This document shows positions 8,385-16,261 of a stretch of DNA of 35,310 nt, piece by piece. The notes under the pieces were generated by a model, which searched no databases, was not told the DNA's origin, and saw only the letters and a program-made list of their open reading frames with translations. How positions within the stretch are numbered: position 1 is the first letter of the stretch; each line of letters opens with the position of its first letter. Source of the stretch: Streptomyces sp. MZ04 (GTDB lineage Bacteria; Actinomycetota; Actinomycetes; Streptomycetales; Streptomycetaceae); assembly GCF_004684775.1 (NCBI RefSeq), contig NZ_SRIC01000054.1:1-35310 (forward strand), read 5' to 3'. A program made the position numbers and the translations under genes.

Positions 8385-8441
8385 TTGTACGCCGTACGGG
8401 AGATGCTTTACGGTGTACGTCGCTGACATCCCGTACACCGT
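8385..8441 (+). promoter_or_regulatory. promoter and inverted-repeat operator of MFS gene
   Basis: A perfect 10-bp inverted repeat, ACGGTGTACG (8410-8419) and CGTACACCGT (8432-8441), is separated by 12 bp. A related half-site (CCGTACGG) lies at 8392-8399. A TTGTAC (8385-8390) and TACGGT (8409-8414) pair with 18-bp spacing could be -35/-10, so the palindrome would cover the -10 and start site. The TetR-type protein encoded two genes on is the natural candidate ligand (inference). Confidence 0.6.
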
Positions 8442-8460
8442 ATAAGCAGAAGGAGAGGGT

Positions 8461-9966
8461 ATGACGGCAACGACGACCGCCGAGTCCCCCACCACCCCCC
8501 AGAGGCACCCCCAGCGCTGGCTGATCCTCGGCGTCATCTGCCTCGCCACGCTCACCGTCCTCCTGGACAACACCGTCCTGAACGTCGCGATCCCCTCCCT
8601 CACCAAGGAGCTGGACGCGTCCACGGCCGACATCCAGTGGATGATCAACGCCTACTCGCTCGTCCAGTCCGGCCTGCTGCTCACCGCGGGCAGCGCCGCC
8701 GACCGCTACGGCCGCAAGAAGATGCTCGCCGCGGGCCTCGCCCTCTTCGGCATCGGCTCGCTGGTCGCGGGTCTCGCCCAGTCCTCCACGCAGCTCATCG
8801 CCGCGCGGGCCGGGATGGGCATCGGCGGCGCGCTCCTGATGACCACCACGCTCGCCGTCATCGTGCAGATCTTCGACGACAGCGAGCGGATGAAGGCGAT
8901 CGGCCTCTGGTCGACCGTCAACTCCCTCGGCTTCGCGATCGGCCCGCTGGTCGGCGGCGTCATGCTGAACCACTTCTGGTGGGGCGCGATCTTCCTGATC
9001 AACATCCCCGTCGCGGTCCTCGGCTTCGTCGCCGTGGTGAAGCTGATCCCCGAGTCCAAGAACCCGCAGGGCGACCGCCCCGACCTGCTCGGCGCGGTGT
9101 TCTCCACCATCGGCATGGCATCGGTCGTCTACGCGATCATCTCCGGGCCCGAGCACGGCTGGACGTCGACGCAGGTCCTGGTCGCGGCCGCGGTGGGTGT
9201 CGTCGTACTCGGCGTCTTCGTCTGGTGGGAGCTGCGCATCCCGTACCCGATGCTGGACATGCACTTCTTCCGCAACCAGCGCTTCATCGGCGCCGTCGCG
9301 GGCGCCATCCTGGTCGCCTTCGGCATGGGCGGCTCGCTCTTCCTGCTCACCCAGCACCTCCAGTTCGTCCTCGGATACGAGCCGTTGGAGGCGGGCCTGC
9401 GGACGGCGCCGCTCGCGGTCACGGTCGTCGCGCTCAACTTCACCGGTCTCGGCGCACGGCTTCTTAAGAAGACGAGCACTCCCGTGACCATCGCCATCGG
9501 CATGACCCTGCTCTCGGCGGGGCTCGCGGCGATCGCGGTCCTCGGCGGCGACAACTACGCCGGAATGCTGACCGGGCTCATCGTGATGGGCGCGGGCATC
9601 GCGCTCGCCATGCCGGCCATGGCCAACGCCATCATGAGCGCGATCCCGCCGGAGAAGGCGGGCGTGGGCGCGGGCGTCAACGGCACGCTCGCGGAGTTCG
9701 GCAACGGGCTCGGCGTGGCCGTCCTCGGCGCGGTCCTCAACTCGAAGTTCGCCTCGCTCGTGGCCGTGTCCGCGGCCTCGCTGCCCGCCGCGCTCGCCGC
9801 GGCGCGGACGGAGGGCGAGCGGGCGCGGATCGCGGACGCGTTCTCCTCGGGCCTGGAGACCAGCCAGCTGGTGGGGGCGGTCGCCGTGTTCCTCGGAGGC
9901 GTTGTCGCGGCCGCGTTGCTGAAGCGGGCGGAGAGGGCAGACTCTGGCCAGCAGGCGTCCGCATAG
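8461..9966 (+). CDS. DHA2-family MFS drug efflux transporter
   Basis: 501 aa, 14 predicted TM helices of the EmrB/QacA (DHA2) drug:H+ antiporter type. Motif D1 with a membrane-embedded aspartate (LLDNTVLNVAIPSL, D36), motif A in loop 2-3 (GSAADRYGRKKM), an arginine-bearing TM4 region (ARAGMGIGGALLM) and motif C in TM5 (GFAIGPLVGGVML) are visible. The start ATG 8461 has AAGGAGAG about 5 nt upstream. It is followed on the same strand, 89 bp later, by a TetR gene. This suggests a substrate-induced efflux pair; the substrate is not predictable. Unlike the second MFS gene in the window it has no C-terminal extension. Confidence 0.94.
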   Translation: MTATTTAESPTTPQRHPQRWLILGVICLATLTVLLDNTVLNVAIPSLTKELDASTADIQWMINAYSLVQSGLLLTAGSAADRYGRKKMLAAGLALFGIGSLVAGLAQSSTQLIAARAGMGIGGALLMTTTLAVIVQIFDDSERMKAIGLWSTVNSLGFAIGPLVGGVMLNHFWWGAIFLINIPVAVLGFVAVVKLIPESKNPQGDRPDLLGAVFSTIGMASVVYAIISGPEHGWTSTQVLVAAAVGVVVLGVFVWWELRIPYPMLDMHFFRNQRFIGAVAGAILVAFGMGGSLFLLTQHLQFVLGYEPLEAGLRTAPLAVTVVALNFTGLGARLLKKTSTPVTIAIGMTLLSAGLAAIAVLGGDNYAGMLTGLIVMGAGIALAMPAMANAIMSAIPPEKAGVGAGVNGTLAEFGNGLGVAVLGAVLNSKFASLVAVSAASLPAALAAARTEGERARIADAFSSGLETSQLVGAVAVFLGGVVAAALLKRAERADSGQQASA

Positions 9967-10055
9967 CATCGAGGGCGGGCGGCGGACCGGACGATTCCGG
10001 TTTGCTGCCCGCTCCGGATGACCGGCACAAGAGCTCAGGACCAGGAAGGTGCGCC

Positions 10056-10826
10056 ATGGCGAAGGCAGCCGACCGCGCGAAGCGCCCCGCGCGGACCAGC
10101 GTCTGGCTGGAGGGCAAAGCCCCCCGCAACGGCGCGGGCCGCAGAGGTGATCAGCCGACGGGCCTCGACCGTGACCGCATCACCGAGGCCACGGTCCGTC
10201 TCCTCGACGAGGAGGGCCTCGCCAAGTTCTCCATGCGGCGCCTCGCCGCCGAGCTGAACGTCACGGCGATGTCCGTGTACTGGTACGTCGACACCAAGGA
10301 CGACCTGCTCGAACTGGCCCTGGACGCGGCCGCGGGCGAGATGAACCTGCCGGACGCGGAGTCCGTCGTCCCCGGCAGGTGGCGCGAGTCCCTGCGGGAA
10401 CTGGCCCAGGAATACCGGGCCTTGCTGGTCCGGCACGCCTGGGTGTCCCCCCTGGTCGGCACGTTCCTGAACATCGGGCCGAACTGGATCAAGTTCGCCC
10501 TGGCGGTGCAGCAGGTGGTGCGCAGCACCGGCCTGCCGACCGAGAAGCAGACCGGCGCGATCGCCGCGGTCTTCCAGTTCGTGTACGGATTCGGCACCGT
10601 GCAGGGCCACTACCTCGCGCGGTGCGCCGCGGCGGGGATGACGCCGGGGGAGTACTTCAAGGAGGCCATGGGCGCGGTCAGCGCCCATCCGGACCTGGAA
10701 GAGACCCTGCACAGCGCCTCCGACATGCTGGAGGCGCGGGGCGGGAACACGGTCGAGGAGATGTGGGAGCTGGACTTCTCGGTGGCCCTCGACCTGATGA
10801 TCGCGGGCATCGAGGCGAAGCTGTAG
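10056..10826 (+). CDS. TetR/AcrR-family transcriptional regulator
   Basis: 256 aa. A basic, probably flexible N-terminus (about 1-36) precedes a TetR helix-turn-helix at about 57-82 (FSMRRLAAELNVTAMSVYWY followed by VDTKDDLLELALD). The C-terminal ligand-binding region (about 105-250) resembles the tetracycline-repressor C-terminal family. The start ATG 10056 is preceded by AGGAAGG with 6-nt spacing; longer in-frame starts lack a good site. It lies downstream of the MFS gene on the same strand and probably represses it through the 8410-8441 palindrome. Confidence 0.9.
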   Translation: MAKAADRAKRPARTSVWLEGKAPRNGAGRRGDQPTGLDRDRITEATVRLLDEEGLAKFSMRRLAAELNVTAMSVYWYVDTKDDLLELALDAAAGEMNLPDAESVVPGRWRESLRELAQEYRALLVRHAWVSPLVGTFLNIGPNWIKFALAVQQVVRSTGLPTEKQTGAIAAVFQFVYGFGTVQGHYLARCAAAGMTPGEYFKEAMGAVSAHPDLEETLHSASDMLEARGGNTVEEMWELDFSVALDLMIAGIEAKL

Positions 10827-10875
10827 CGGGCCGCCAGGCCTGCGACTAGGCCTGCGAGTGGGCGGCTTTCCTGTC

Positions 10876-10892
10876 CCGCCGCTTCGCGGCGG
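10876..10892 (+). terminator. short GC hairpin after TetR gene
   Basis: Stem CCGCCGC / GCGGCGG with a TTC loop, 50 bp downstream of the TetR stop and 68 bp from the convergent YceI stop. No U-tract, as is usual in Streptomyces. Two 12-bp near-copies of AGGCCTGCGASTR-type sequence sit just before it (10835-10858). Confidence 0.45.
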
Positions 10893-10960
10893 ATGTCTCC
10901 CACCCACCCGACTACCCCGGGGCAATCGGGCCGGCGGGAAAGGCTTGTTCGGCGGTCCCC

Positions 10961-11785
10961 TCAGCCCTGCGGCAGCGAATCCCCCTGCACCGCCTGGACG
11001 TCCAGCTCCACCCGCAGCGTGGTGCCGATCGCCGAGATGCCCGCCTGCACCACCTGGTTGTAGTTCATCGCGAAGTCCTCGCGGCGCAGCTCCGCAGTGG
11101 CCCGGAACGCCGCCCGCGTCCCGCCCCAGGGGTCAGCCCCCGTACCGAGGTAGCTCAGGTCCAGGTCGACCGGGCGTACGACACCGTGCATGGTCAGTTC
11201 GCCGTGCACCGTCCAGCGGTCGGAGCCGGCCGGGGTGAGCCCGGTCGAGCGGTAGGTGAGCTCGGGGTACTGGTCGACGTCCAGGAAGTCGGGGGACTTC
11301 AGGTGGCCGTCCCGCATGCCGTTGCCCGTGTCGATGGACGAGGACGTGATGACCGCCTCGACCCGCGACTTCTCCACGTCCTCGGAGATCTCGATCCGCC
11401 CGCCGAACTCGGTGAACCGGCCGTGCACGCTGGTGATCCCCAGATGCTGGGCGGTCGCGCCCACGGTGGAGTGCGCGGGGTCGATGGTCCACGGCCCCGG
11501 CGGCGGCAGCTCCGTGCCGCCCGTCCTGGCGAGGACGACGCTGCCGACCTCGGCGCGGCCGCTCGCGGTGACGAGCGCGGTCGAGGCCACGGGCGCGTAG
11601 CCGACCGCCGTGACGATCACCGTGTACGGGCCGGGCGGCAGCGTCGTCGCGTCGCGCACGGCGCCTTCCCCGTCCGCGGCGGCCCGCAGCACCTGCGTAC
11701 CCGTCATGTCGGTGAGGGTGACGACGGCGTGGGATACCGCCCAGCCGTCACGCGTCCGGATCCGCGCTGTAAGTCCCGGTCCCAT
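10961..11785 (-). CDS. YceI family protein with N-terminal carboxypeptidase-regulatory-like domain
   Basis: 274 aa. Residues about 7-85 form an Ig/transthyretin-like carboxypeptidase-regulatory repeat (RDGWAVSHAVVTLTDMTG, then LPPGPYTVIVTAVGYAPVAS). Residues about 95-272 are a YceI lipocalin-like domain (WTIDPAHSTVGATAQHLG, VHGRFTEFGGRIEI, SPDFLDVDQYPELTYRST, HGVVRPVDLDL). YceI proteins bind long isoprenoid or amphiphilic ligands. No signal peptide is visible, so a cytosolic location is implied. The start ATG 11785 has AAGGAGAT 7 nt upstream; an upstream extension to 11947 would run through a terminator. The same repeat type occurs three times in the adjacent MFS protein. Confidence 0.9.
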   Translation of the reverse strand: MGPGLTARIRTRDGWAVSHAVVTLTDMTGTQVLRAAADGEGAVRDATTLPPGPYTVIVTAVGYAPVASTALVTASGRAEVGSVVLARTGGTELPPPGPWTIDPAHSTVGATAQHLGITSVHGRFTEFGGRIEISEDVEKSRVEAVITSSSIDTGNGMRDGHLKSPDFLDVDQYPELTYRSTGLTPAGSDRWTVHGELTMHGVVRPVDLDLSYLGTGADPWGGTRAAFRATAELRREDFAMNYNQVVQAGISAIGTTLRVELDVQAVQGDSLPQG

Positions 11786-11895
11786 CCCGTTTATCTCCTT
11801 GCCAAGCCAAGCTTCAAAAGAGTGCGGCCCCCGGCGGTGGTGACCCGGCCGTCCCCTGCCGTGTACGTCACCACCACCCGGGGGCCCTTTCCACA

Positions 11896-11941
11896 CCGGC
11901 CCGTGCGCGCGCATCCGCTCGAGTACGCGCGCACGGGCCGG
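11896..11941 (-). terminator. strong hairpin terminator after MFS gene
   Basis: Perfect 16-bp inverted repeat (11896-11911 with 11926-11941) around a 14-nt loop, beginning 6 bp after the TAA of the MFS gene on the minus strand. It would separate the MarR-MFS transcript from the YceI gene, at least partly. Confidence 0.85.
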
Positions 11942-11947
11942 GGTCAA

Positions 11948-14476
11948 TTACTCGCCGGGGTGGGCGAGTTCGATGTCGTGGCCGTCGACGCCGTCCGCGG
12001 CGACGGTCAGGCCCGTCGCCACCGGCGGGTATCCGGTCGCGATGACCGTGTACTCGCCGTTGTCCAGGTCGGTGAAGGCGTACGCCCCGTCCGGCCCCGT
12101 GGTGGCGGTGGCGACGACGTTGCCCGCCGCGTCCACCAGCGTGACCCGCGCGTCGTTCAGCGGTCCGCCCTTGGCCCGCACGGTGCCGAGCACCTGCGAA
12201 CCGGACTTCAGCTCGACCTCGACCCGGGTGACACCGACCGCGCCGACCTCGACCGGCAGCGCCGTCGGGCGGTGACCGGTGGCGTTCACCGCGATGGTGA
12301 CCTGGCCGGGCACCAGCTCGGCGAAGGTGAACTCGCCCTGGTCGGTGGTGAGTCCGGTGGCCAGCACATCGCCGCGCACATCGGTCACGATGACCATCGC
12401 GCCCGAGACCGGCAGTTTGCCGTCGGAGGCCCGCACCACACCGCTGAGGCCGCTCGTGCCGCTCAGCAGGATGTCGTACGCGAGGGCCTCGTCGGCCACG
12501 ACGATCGTCGAAGCCTGCGGCTGGAAGCCGTCGGCCGACGCGATCAGTACGTACGAGCCCGCACCCGGGGCGTCCACGGCGTAGGAACCGTCGCCCTGCG
12601 CGACCGCGCGGCCCAGCTGCCGTCCCCCGAGGGAGATCAGCGTCACCGCGGCCCGCGGCACCGGAGCGCTCTCGGCGCCCCGCACGAAGCCGCGCACCGG
12701 AGTGCCGCCGCCCGTGGTCCGCACCGGGGCTTCCCCGGCGGCGGACGAGGCGACCGCGGCGAGCTTCTGCGTGCCTTCGGGTCCTGCCTCGGTGTGCGCG
12801 GCGACGGAGGCGAGGACCGGCTCATCGGCCTGCTCGACGCCGGTACCGGAGGCGGTGGCCGGAGCGTCCGCGTCGGACGACTCGGCGGCCTGGGCGAGGG
12901 CACCCGACGTACGCAGCGGGACCTCCTTGATGAAGAGCGTGATCAGGAAGGCGATGAGCGCCATCGGCGCGGCGATCAGGAAGACATCGGCGATGCCGTG
13001 CCCGTAGGCGCTCTCCATGACCGTGCGCAGCGGCGCGGGAAGGGCGTCCAGGTCCGGGATGCCACCGCCACCGGTGCCGCCGTGACCCATGGCCGCGGCC
13101 TTCGGACCGAGGTCCTCCAGGCCGTCCTTCACGTAGTCGGTGATGCGCGTGGACATCACGGCGCCGAGCGCCGAGACACCCATGGCGCCACCGAGGGAAC
13201 GGAAGAAGGTGACGACGGAGCTCGCGGAACCGAGGTCCTCGGGAGCGACCTGGTTCTGCGTGGCGAGGACGAGGTTCTGCATCATCATGCCGACGCCGAG
13301 GCCCATGATCGCCATGAAGATCGCGATGTGCCAGTACTCGGTGTCGTACCGCATCGTGCCGAGCAGGCCCAGCCCCGCGGTCAGCAGCACACCGCCCGCG
13401 ACCAGCCAGGCCTTCCACTTACCGGTCTTGGTGATGATCTGGCCCGAGACCGTCGAGGAGACGAACAGACCCGCGATCATCGGGATCGTCATGACGCCGG
13501 ACATCGTCGGCGACTTGTCGCGCGCCAGCTGGAAGTACTGGCTGAAGAACACCGTGCCCGCGAACATCGCGACACCCACGAAGAGCGAGGCGAGGGAGGC
13601 CAGTGTGATGGTGCGGTTGCGGAAGAGCCGCAGCGGGATGATCGGCTCGCTCGCCTTGGACTCGACGAGCAGGAAGATCGCGCCGAGCACGACCGAACCG
13701 CCGACCATCGCGTACGTCTGCCAGGACAGCCAGTCGTACTTGTCACCGGCGAAGGTGACCCAGACCAGGAGCAGCGAGACGGCGGCCGAGATGAAGAAGG
13801 CGCCGGCCCAGTCGACCTTGACGTCCCGCTTCACGACGGGGAGCTTCAGGGTCTTCTGGAGCACGATCAGGGCGATGATCGCGAAGGGCACGCCGACGTA
13901 GAAGCACCAGCGCCAGCCGAGCCAGTCGGTGTCGGTGATGACACCGCCGAGCAGCGGGCCGCCGACGGTCGCGACCGCGAACGTGGCCCCGAGGTAGCCG
14001 GAGTAACGCCCGCGCTCACGCGGGGAGATCATCGCGGCCATCACGATCTGCGCGAGGGCGGAGAGACCGCCCACGCCGATGCCCTGCACGACACGGCAGG
14101 CGATGAGCATGCCCGCGTTCTGCGAGAGCCCGGCGACAACAGACCCCAGCACATAGATGACCAGGGCTATCTGTACGAGCGCCTTCTTGCTGAAGAGGTC
14201 GGACAGCTTGCCCCACAGGGGCGTGGTCGCCGTCATCGCGAGCAGCGATGCGGTGACGACCCAGGTGTAGGCGGACTGGCCGCCGCCGAGGTCGCCGATG
14301 ATTTCGGGCAGGGCGTTGGAGACGATCGTCGACGACAGGATCGCGACGAACATGCCGAGCAGCAGGCCGGAAAGGGCCTCCATGATCTGGCGGTGCGTCA
14401 TCGGAGCGTTCTCGTCGTGATGTGCTCCGTGCTTGGCGTGGCTGCCCCGCACACCGGACGGTGTGGTTGTTGCCAT
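11948..14476 (-). CDS. DHA2-family MFS transporter with C-terminal Ig-like regulatory repeats
   Basis: 842 aa, about 300 longer than normal DHA2 pumps. Residues 30-525 are a 14-TM transporter core (LSSTIVSNALPEI motif D; GKLSDLFSKK motif A; VATVGGPLLGGVI motif C). A Ser/Ala/Glu-rich linker (about 530-605) leads to three consecutive carboxypeptidase-regulatory/CNA-B-like repeats (about 608-685, 688-765, 768-838). Each has the pattern G-x-V-R…A-x-V-T/V-L/I-V-D…D-G-x-Y/F…G-x-Y-x-V/T-I. With 14 helices both ends should be cytoplasmic, which is odd for this usually extracellular fold. Start ATG 14476 has GAGGAAG upstream and lies 14 bp after the MarR stop. Confidence 0.92.
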   Translation of the reverse strand: MATTTPSGVRGSHAKHGAHHDENAPMTHRQIMEALSGLLLGMFVAILSSTIVSNALPEIIGDLGGGQSAYTWVVTASLLAMTATTPLWGKLSDLFSKKALVQIALVIYVLGSVVAGLSQNAGMLIACRVVQGIGVGGLSALAQIVMAAMISPRERGRYSGYLGATFAVATVGGPLLGGVITDTDWLGWRWCFYVGVPFAIIALIVLQKTLKLPVVKRDVKVDWAGAFFISAAVSLLLVWVTFAGDKYDWLSWQTYAMVGGSVVLGAIFLLVESKASEPIIPLRLFRNRTITLASLASLFVGVAMFAGTVFFSQYFQLARDKSPTMSGVMTIPMIAGLFVSSTVSGQIITKTGKWKAWLVAGGVLLTAGLGLLGTMRYDTEYWHIAIFMAIMGLGVGMMMQNLVLATQNQVAPEDLGSASSVVTFFRSLGGAMGVSALGAVMSTRITDYVKDGLEDLGPKAAAMGHGGTGGGGIPDLDALPAPLRTVMESAYGHGIADVFLIAAPMALIAFLITLFIKEVPLRTSGALAQAAESSDADAPATASGTGVEQADEPVLASVAAHTEAGPEGTQKLAAVASSAAGEAPVRTTGGGTPVRGFVRGAESAPVPRAAVTLISLGGRQLGRAVAQGDGSYAVDAPGAGSYVLIASADGFQPQASTIVVADEALAYDILLSGTSGLSGVVRASDGKLPVSGAMVIVTDVRGDVLATGLTTDQGEFTFAELVPGQVTIAVNATGHRPTALPVEVGAVGVTRVEVELKSGSQVLGTVRAKGGPLNDARVTLVDAAGNVVATATTGPDGAYAFTDLDNGEYTVIATGYPPVATGLTVAADGVDGHDIELAHPGE

Positions 14477-14490
14477 GGGCTTCCTCTTCG

Positions 14491-14976
14491 TTACGCGGGT
14501 GTACGGGTGGTCTCTTCAGCGGGGTGAGGGAGCCGGGCCGAAGCCGCGCGGCAGTCCCCGAAGCTGTCGCGCAGGCGCGCGAGCAGCGTGCTGAGCTGGA
14601 CGACTTCGTCGTCGGTCCAGTCGTGCAAGTAATGGGTGAGTGTCCTGATGGACAGGTCGGTCAGCTCGGCGACCTTGGCCTTGCCCTCAGGGGTCAGGCG
14701 CAGGATCCGGGAGCGCTTGTCGGCGGGGTCGGGATCGCGGTGGATCCATTCCTTCTCCGCCACATGGGCCACGTGCCTGCTGGTCACCGACATGTCCACG
14801 GCGAGCAGCTCGGCGAGCCTGCTCATCCGCATCTCGCCGTGCCGGGCGAGCAGGACGAGTACGGCGGCGGATCCGCTCGGGCAGTCGGCCGGCAGCCCAC
14901 GTCCCAGGCCACGCTTCACGGCACCGATCGCGCTGAGCTGTCGGGCCAGCTCCTCGTACTGACGCTGCGCGGCCAC
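14491..14976 (-). CDS. MarR-family transcriptional regulator
   Basis: 161 aa. Winged-helix domain at about 35-110: helix-turn-helix MRMSRLAELLAVDMSVTSRH, then a wing with DPADKRSRILRLTPEGK. Dimerisation helices lie at both ends. GTG start at 14976 with AGGAGG 4 nt upstream. It is first in a MarR-MFS operon, with two inverted repeats immediately upstream. The likely role is ligand-relieved repression of the operon. The C-terminal 20 residues are unstructured. Confidence 0.93.
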   Translation of the reverse strand: MAAQRQYEELARQLSAIGAVKRGLGRGLPADCPSGSAAVLVLLARHGEMRMSRLAELLAVDMSVTSRHVAHVAEKEWIHRDPDPADKRSRILRLTPEGKAKVAELTDLSIRTLTHYLHDWTDDEVVQLSTLLARLRDSFGDCRAASARLPHPAEETTRTPA

Positions 14977-14991
14977 GGCACCTCCTATGTT

Positions 14992-15036
14992 GTTGCTTAG
15001 GGCAACGATAGAGACAGTTGGTTGCCGCAGGCAAAC
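14992..15036 (-). promoter_or_regulatory. putative MarR operators and promoter
   Basis: Two related palindromes lie upstream of the marR-like gene: GTTGCTTAGGGCAAC (14992-15006) and GTTGCCGCAGGCAAAC (15021-15036), both GTTGC…GCAA(A)C. On the minus strand a TTGCCT -35 within the second palindrome and a TATCGT -10 (18-bp spacer) would sit between the two sites. Occupancy would block the promoter. Inferred from geometry. Confidence 0.6.
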
Positions 15037-15110
15037 TAAAACCGGACCAACGCCCTAAAGAGTCGGCAAAGGTCTGGGACCATGCTCGTAAAGTCCATGG
15101 TCAGAGGGGG

Positions 15111-15140
15111 TTGGGCCGGGACCGGAGGATTCGCTAGGGT
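15111..15140 (+). promoter_or_regulatory. sigma-HrdB-like promoter for small membrane protein
   Basis: TTGGGC (15111-15116), 18-bp spacer, TAGGGT (15135-15140). Transcription would begin near 15147, within two bases of the ATG at 15149, predicting a leaderless mRNA. Confidence 0.5.
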
Positions 15141-15148
15141 CCTTCTCC

Positions 15149-15352
15149 ATGGCACACAACCCCCAGGGTCCCCAGGGCAACCCCGACCCCGCCGGCAGCA
15201 CACAGATGTTCCGCGCCTTCGTGGACGAGGAGCCGCAGTCCAGCCATCAGCAGCAGACGGCAGCGTCCTCGGGCCCGCGCATCGGCCTGATCATCGGTGT
15301 GGTCCTCGCGATCGCCGTGGTGGCGGGCGTGGCCTGGCTGGCCCTCAAGTAA
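15149..15352 (+). CDS. small single-pass membrane protein
   Basis: 67 aa. A hydrophilic Gln/Pro/Ser-rich N-terminal half (1-42) containing TQMFRAFVDEEP is followed by one TM helix (about 44-65, GLIIGVVLAIAVVAGVAWLA) ending in a single lysine. I do not know a function. Its position and codon use fit a genuine streptomycete gene. It stands alone between the divergent MarR gene and the convergent lipoprotein gene. No ribosome site is evident, consistent with leaderless expression from the promoter directly upstream. Confidence 0.75.
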   Translation: MAHNPQGPQGNPDPAGSTQMFRAFVDEEPQSSHQQQTAASSGPRIGLIIGVVLAIAVVAGVAWLALK

Positions 15353-15366
15353 TTCAAGCGGCGGGG

Positions 15367-15396
15367 GCGCCCCTTTAGGGGCGCGGGGAACCGCGC
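15367..15396. repeat. bidirectional terminator / dispersed Streptomyces-type repeat
   Basis: Two overlapping hairpins: GCGCCCC-TTTA-GGGGCGC (15367-15384) and GCGCGG-GGAA-CCGCGC (15381-15396). The core GGGGCGCGGGGAAC is one I recall as very common in intergenic DNA of Streptomyces genomes. It lies between two convergent genes and can serve both. Confidence 0.65.
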
Positions 15397-15431
15397 GACC
15401 GGCCACCTCCGACCCGCAGCCGAAAGTCCCG

Positions 15432-16172
15432 CTACTTCCACTTCACCGAGACGTCCCGAGTCTCCACATGCATGCCCAACGGCACCCGCCACGGGTCCAC
15501 GCAGACAGGCCAGGTCTTCTCCACCCGCTTCCCCGCACCGATAGGCGCAGGCAGCTTCTCGGTGGACTCAAGCGTCGCCCAGTCGACGCCGAGCGCCCCG
15601 ATGACGTGCGTCTCAAAGGTGACCGTCCCTGAACGCACCGCGGTTTCCCCGGTGTTGCGGAAAGCGACGGTCACCTTCTCGCACCACCGCTCATCGGCAG
15701 GCTTCAGCTCGGGTTCGCCGACACTCAGCTTCGCGGGCCCGGGAGGCGACGTACTCGTACCGGGCGCGGACGGACGAGCCGAAGGACTCTCCGTACGACC
15801 GGAGTCGTCGCCGCCGCTGACGGGAGCCGAGCCGTCGGACTCGGCCGGGGCCCCCGAACTCTCGCTGCCGCCGGGCGACTTGCCACCGGGCGAGTCACCG
15901 GCAGGACCGCTGTCAGCGGAACCGCTCTCCTTCGGGGCCCGGGAGGAGCCACCCCCGTCGCCGTCCGGCGGCGCCTCACTGCCGTCCAGCGGGACCAGCT
16001 CGACATCCCCGGTAGGCGCCACACCGGAACCCGGCGCCTTGGCCGGGCGCTCCGCCGCCGCCCCGGTGGCGACATAGCCGTCACCGCTCCCGCCGCCGCA
16101 GGCGACAAGCCCACCGCCCAGGCACAGCAAAACCGTGGAGGCCCCAAGTACGTTCCGTACGCCACGTCGCAT
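15432..16172 (-). CDS. secreted lipoprotein, hypothetical
   Basis: 246 aa. The type II signal peptide has a basic start (MRRGVRN), a hydrophobic core and a lipobox L-V-A-C with lipidated C25. Residues about 26-145 are a low-complexity Gly/Ser/Pro/Asp linker, probably spanning the cell wall. Residues about 148-246 form a compact beta-rich domain (KLSVGEPELKPADERWCEKV, VAFRNTGETAVRSGTVTFET, WPVCVDPWRVPLG) with two cysteines, resembling CARDB/DUF11-like extracellular modules. No function is assigned. ATG 16172 is the natural start. Confidence 0.8.
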   Translation of the reverse strand: MRRGVRNVLGASTVLLCLGGGLVACGGGSGDGYVATGAAAERPAKAPGSGVAPTGDVELVPLDGSEAPPDGDGGGSSRAPKESGSADSGPAGDSPGGKSPGGSESSGAPAESDGSAPVSGGDDSGRTESPSARPSAPGTSTSPPGPAKLSVGEPELKPADERWCEKVTVAFRNTGETAVRSGTVTFETHVIGALGVDWATLESTEKLPAPIGAGKRVEKTWPVCVDPWRVPLGMHVETRDVSVKWK

Positions 16173-16228
16173 CGCGCCAGTGTGGCTGACGGTCCGTCAC
16201 TTAGGAACCCCGTCAACAACACCGGTCA

Positions 16229-16255
16229 CCCTGCGGCGCATTGAGCACCGCAGGG
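16229..16255 (-). terminator. hairpin after sigN
   Basis: CCCTGCGG / CCGCAGGG 8-bp stem with an 11-nt loop, starting 6 bp after the sigN stop on the minus strand. Confidence 0.6.
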
Positions 16256-16261
16256 CCCCAC

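Noticed and set aside
11786..11947. Upstream extension of the YceI frame to 11947
   Set aside because: It would read through the 16-bp terminator stem; ATG 11785 has an ideal AAGGAGAT site.
11186..14527. 1113-residue plus-strand open frame opposite the YceI and MFS genes
   Set aside because: Composition is Arg/Gly/Asp/His-rich without domains, and it covers two well-supported minus-strand genes plus the terminator between them.
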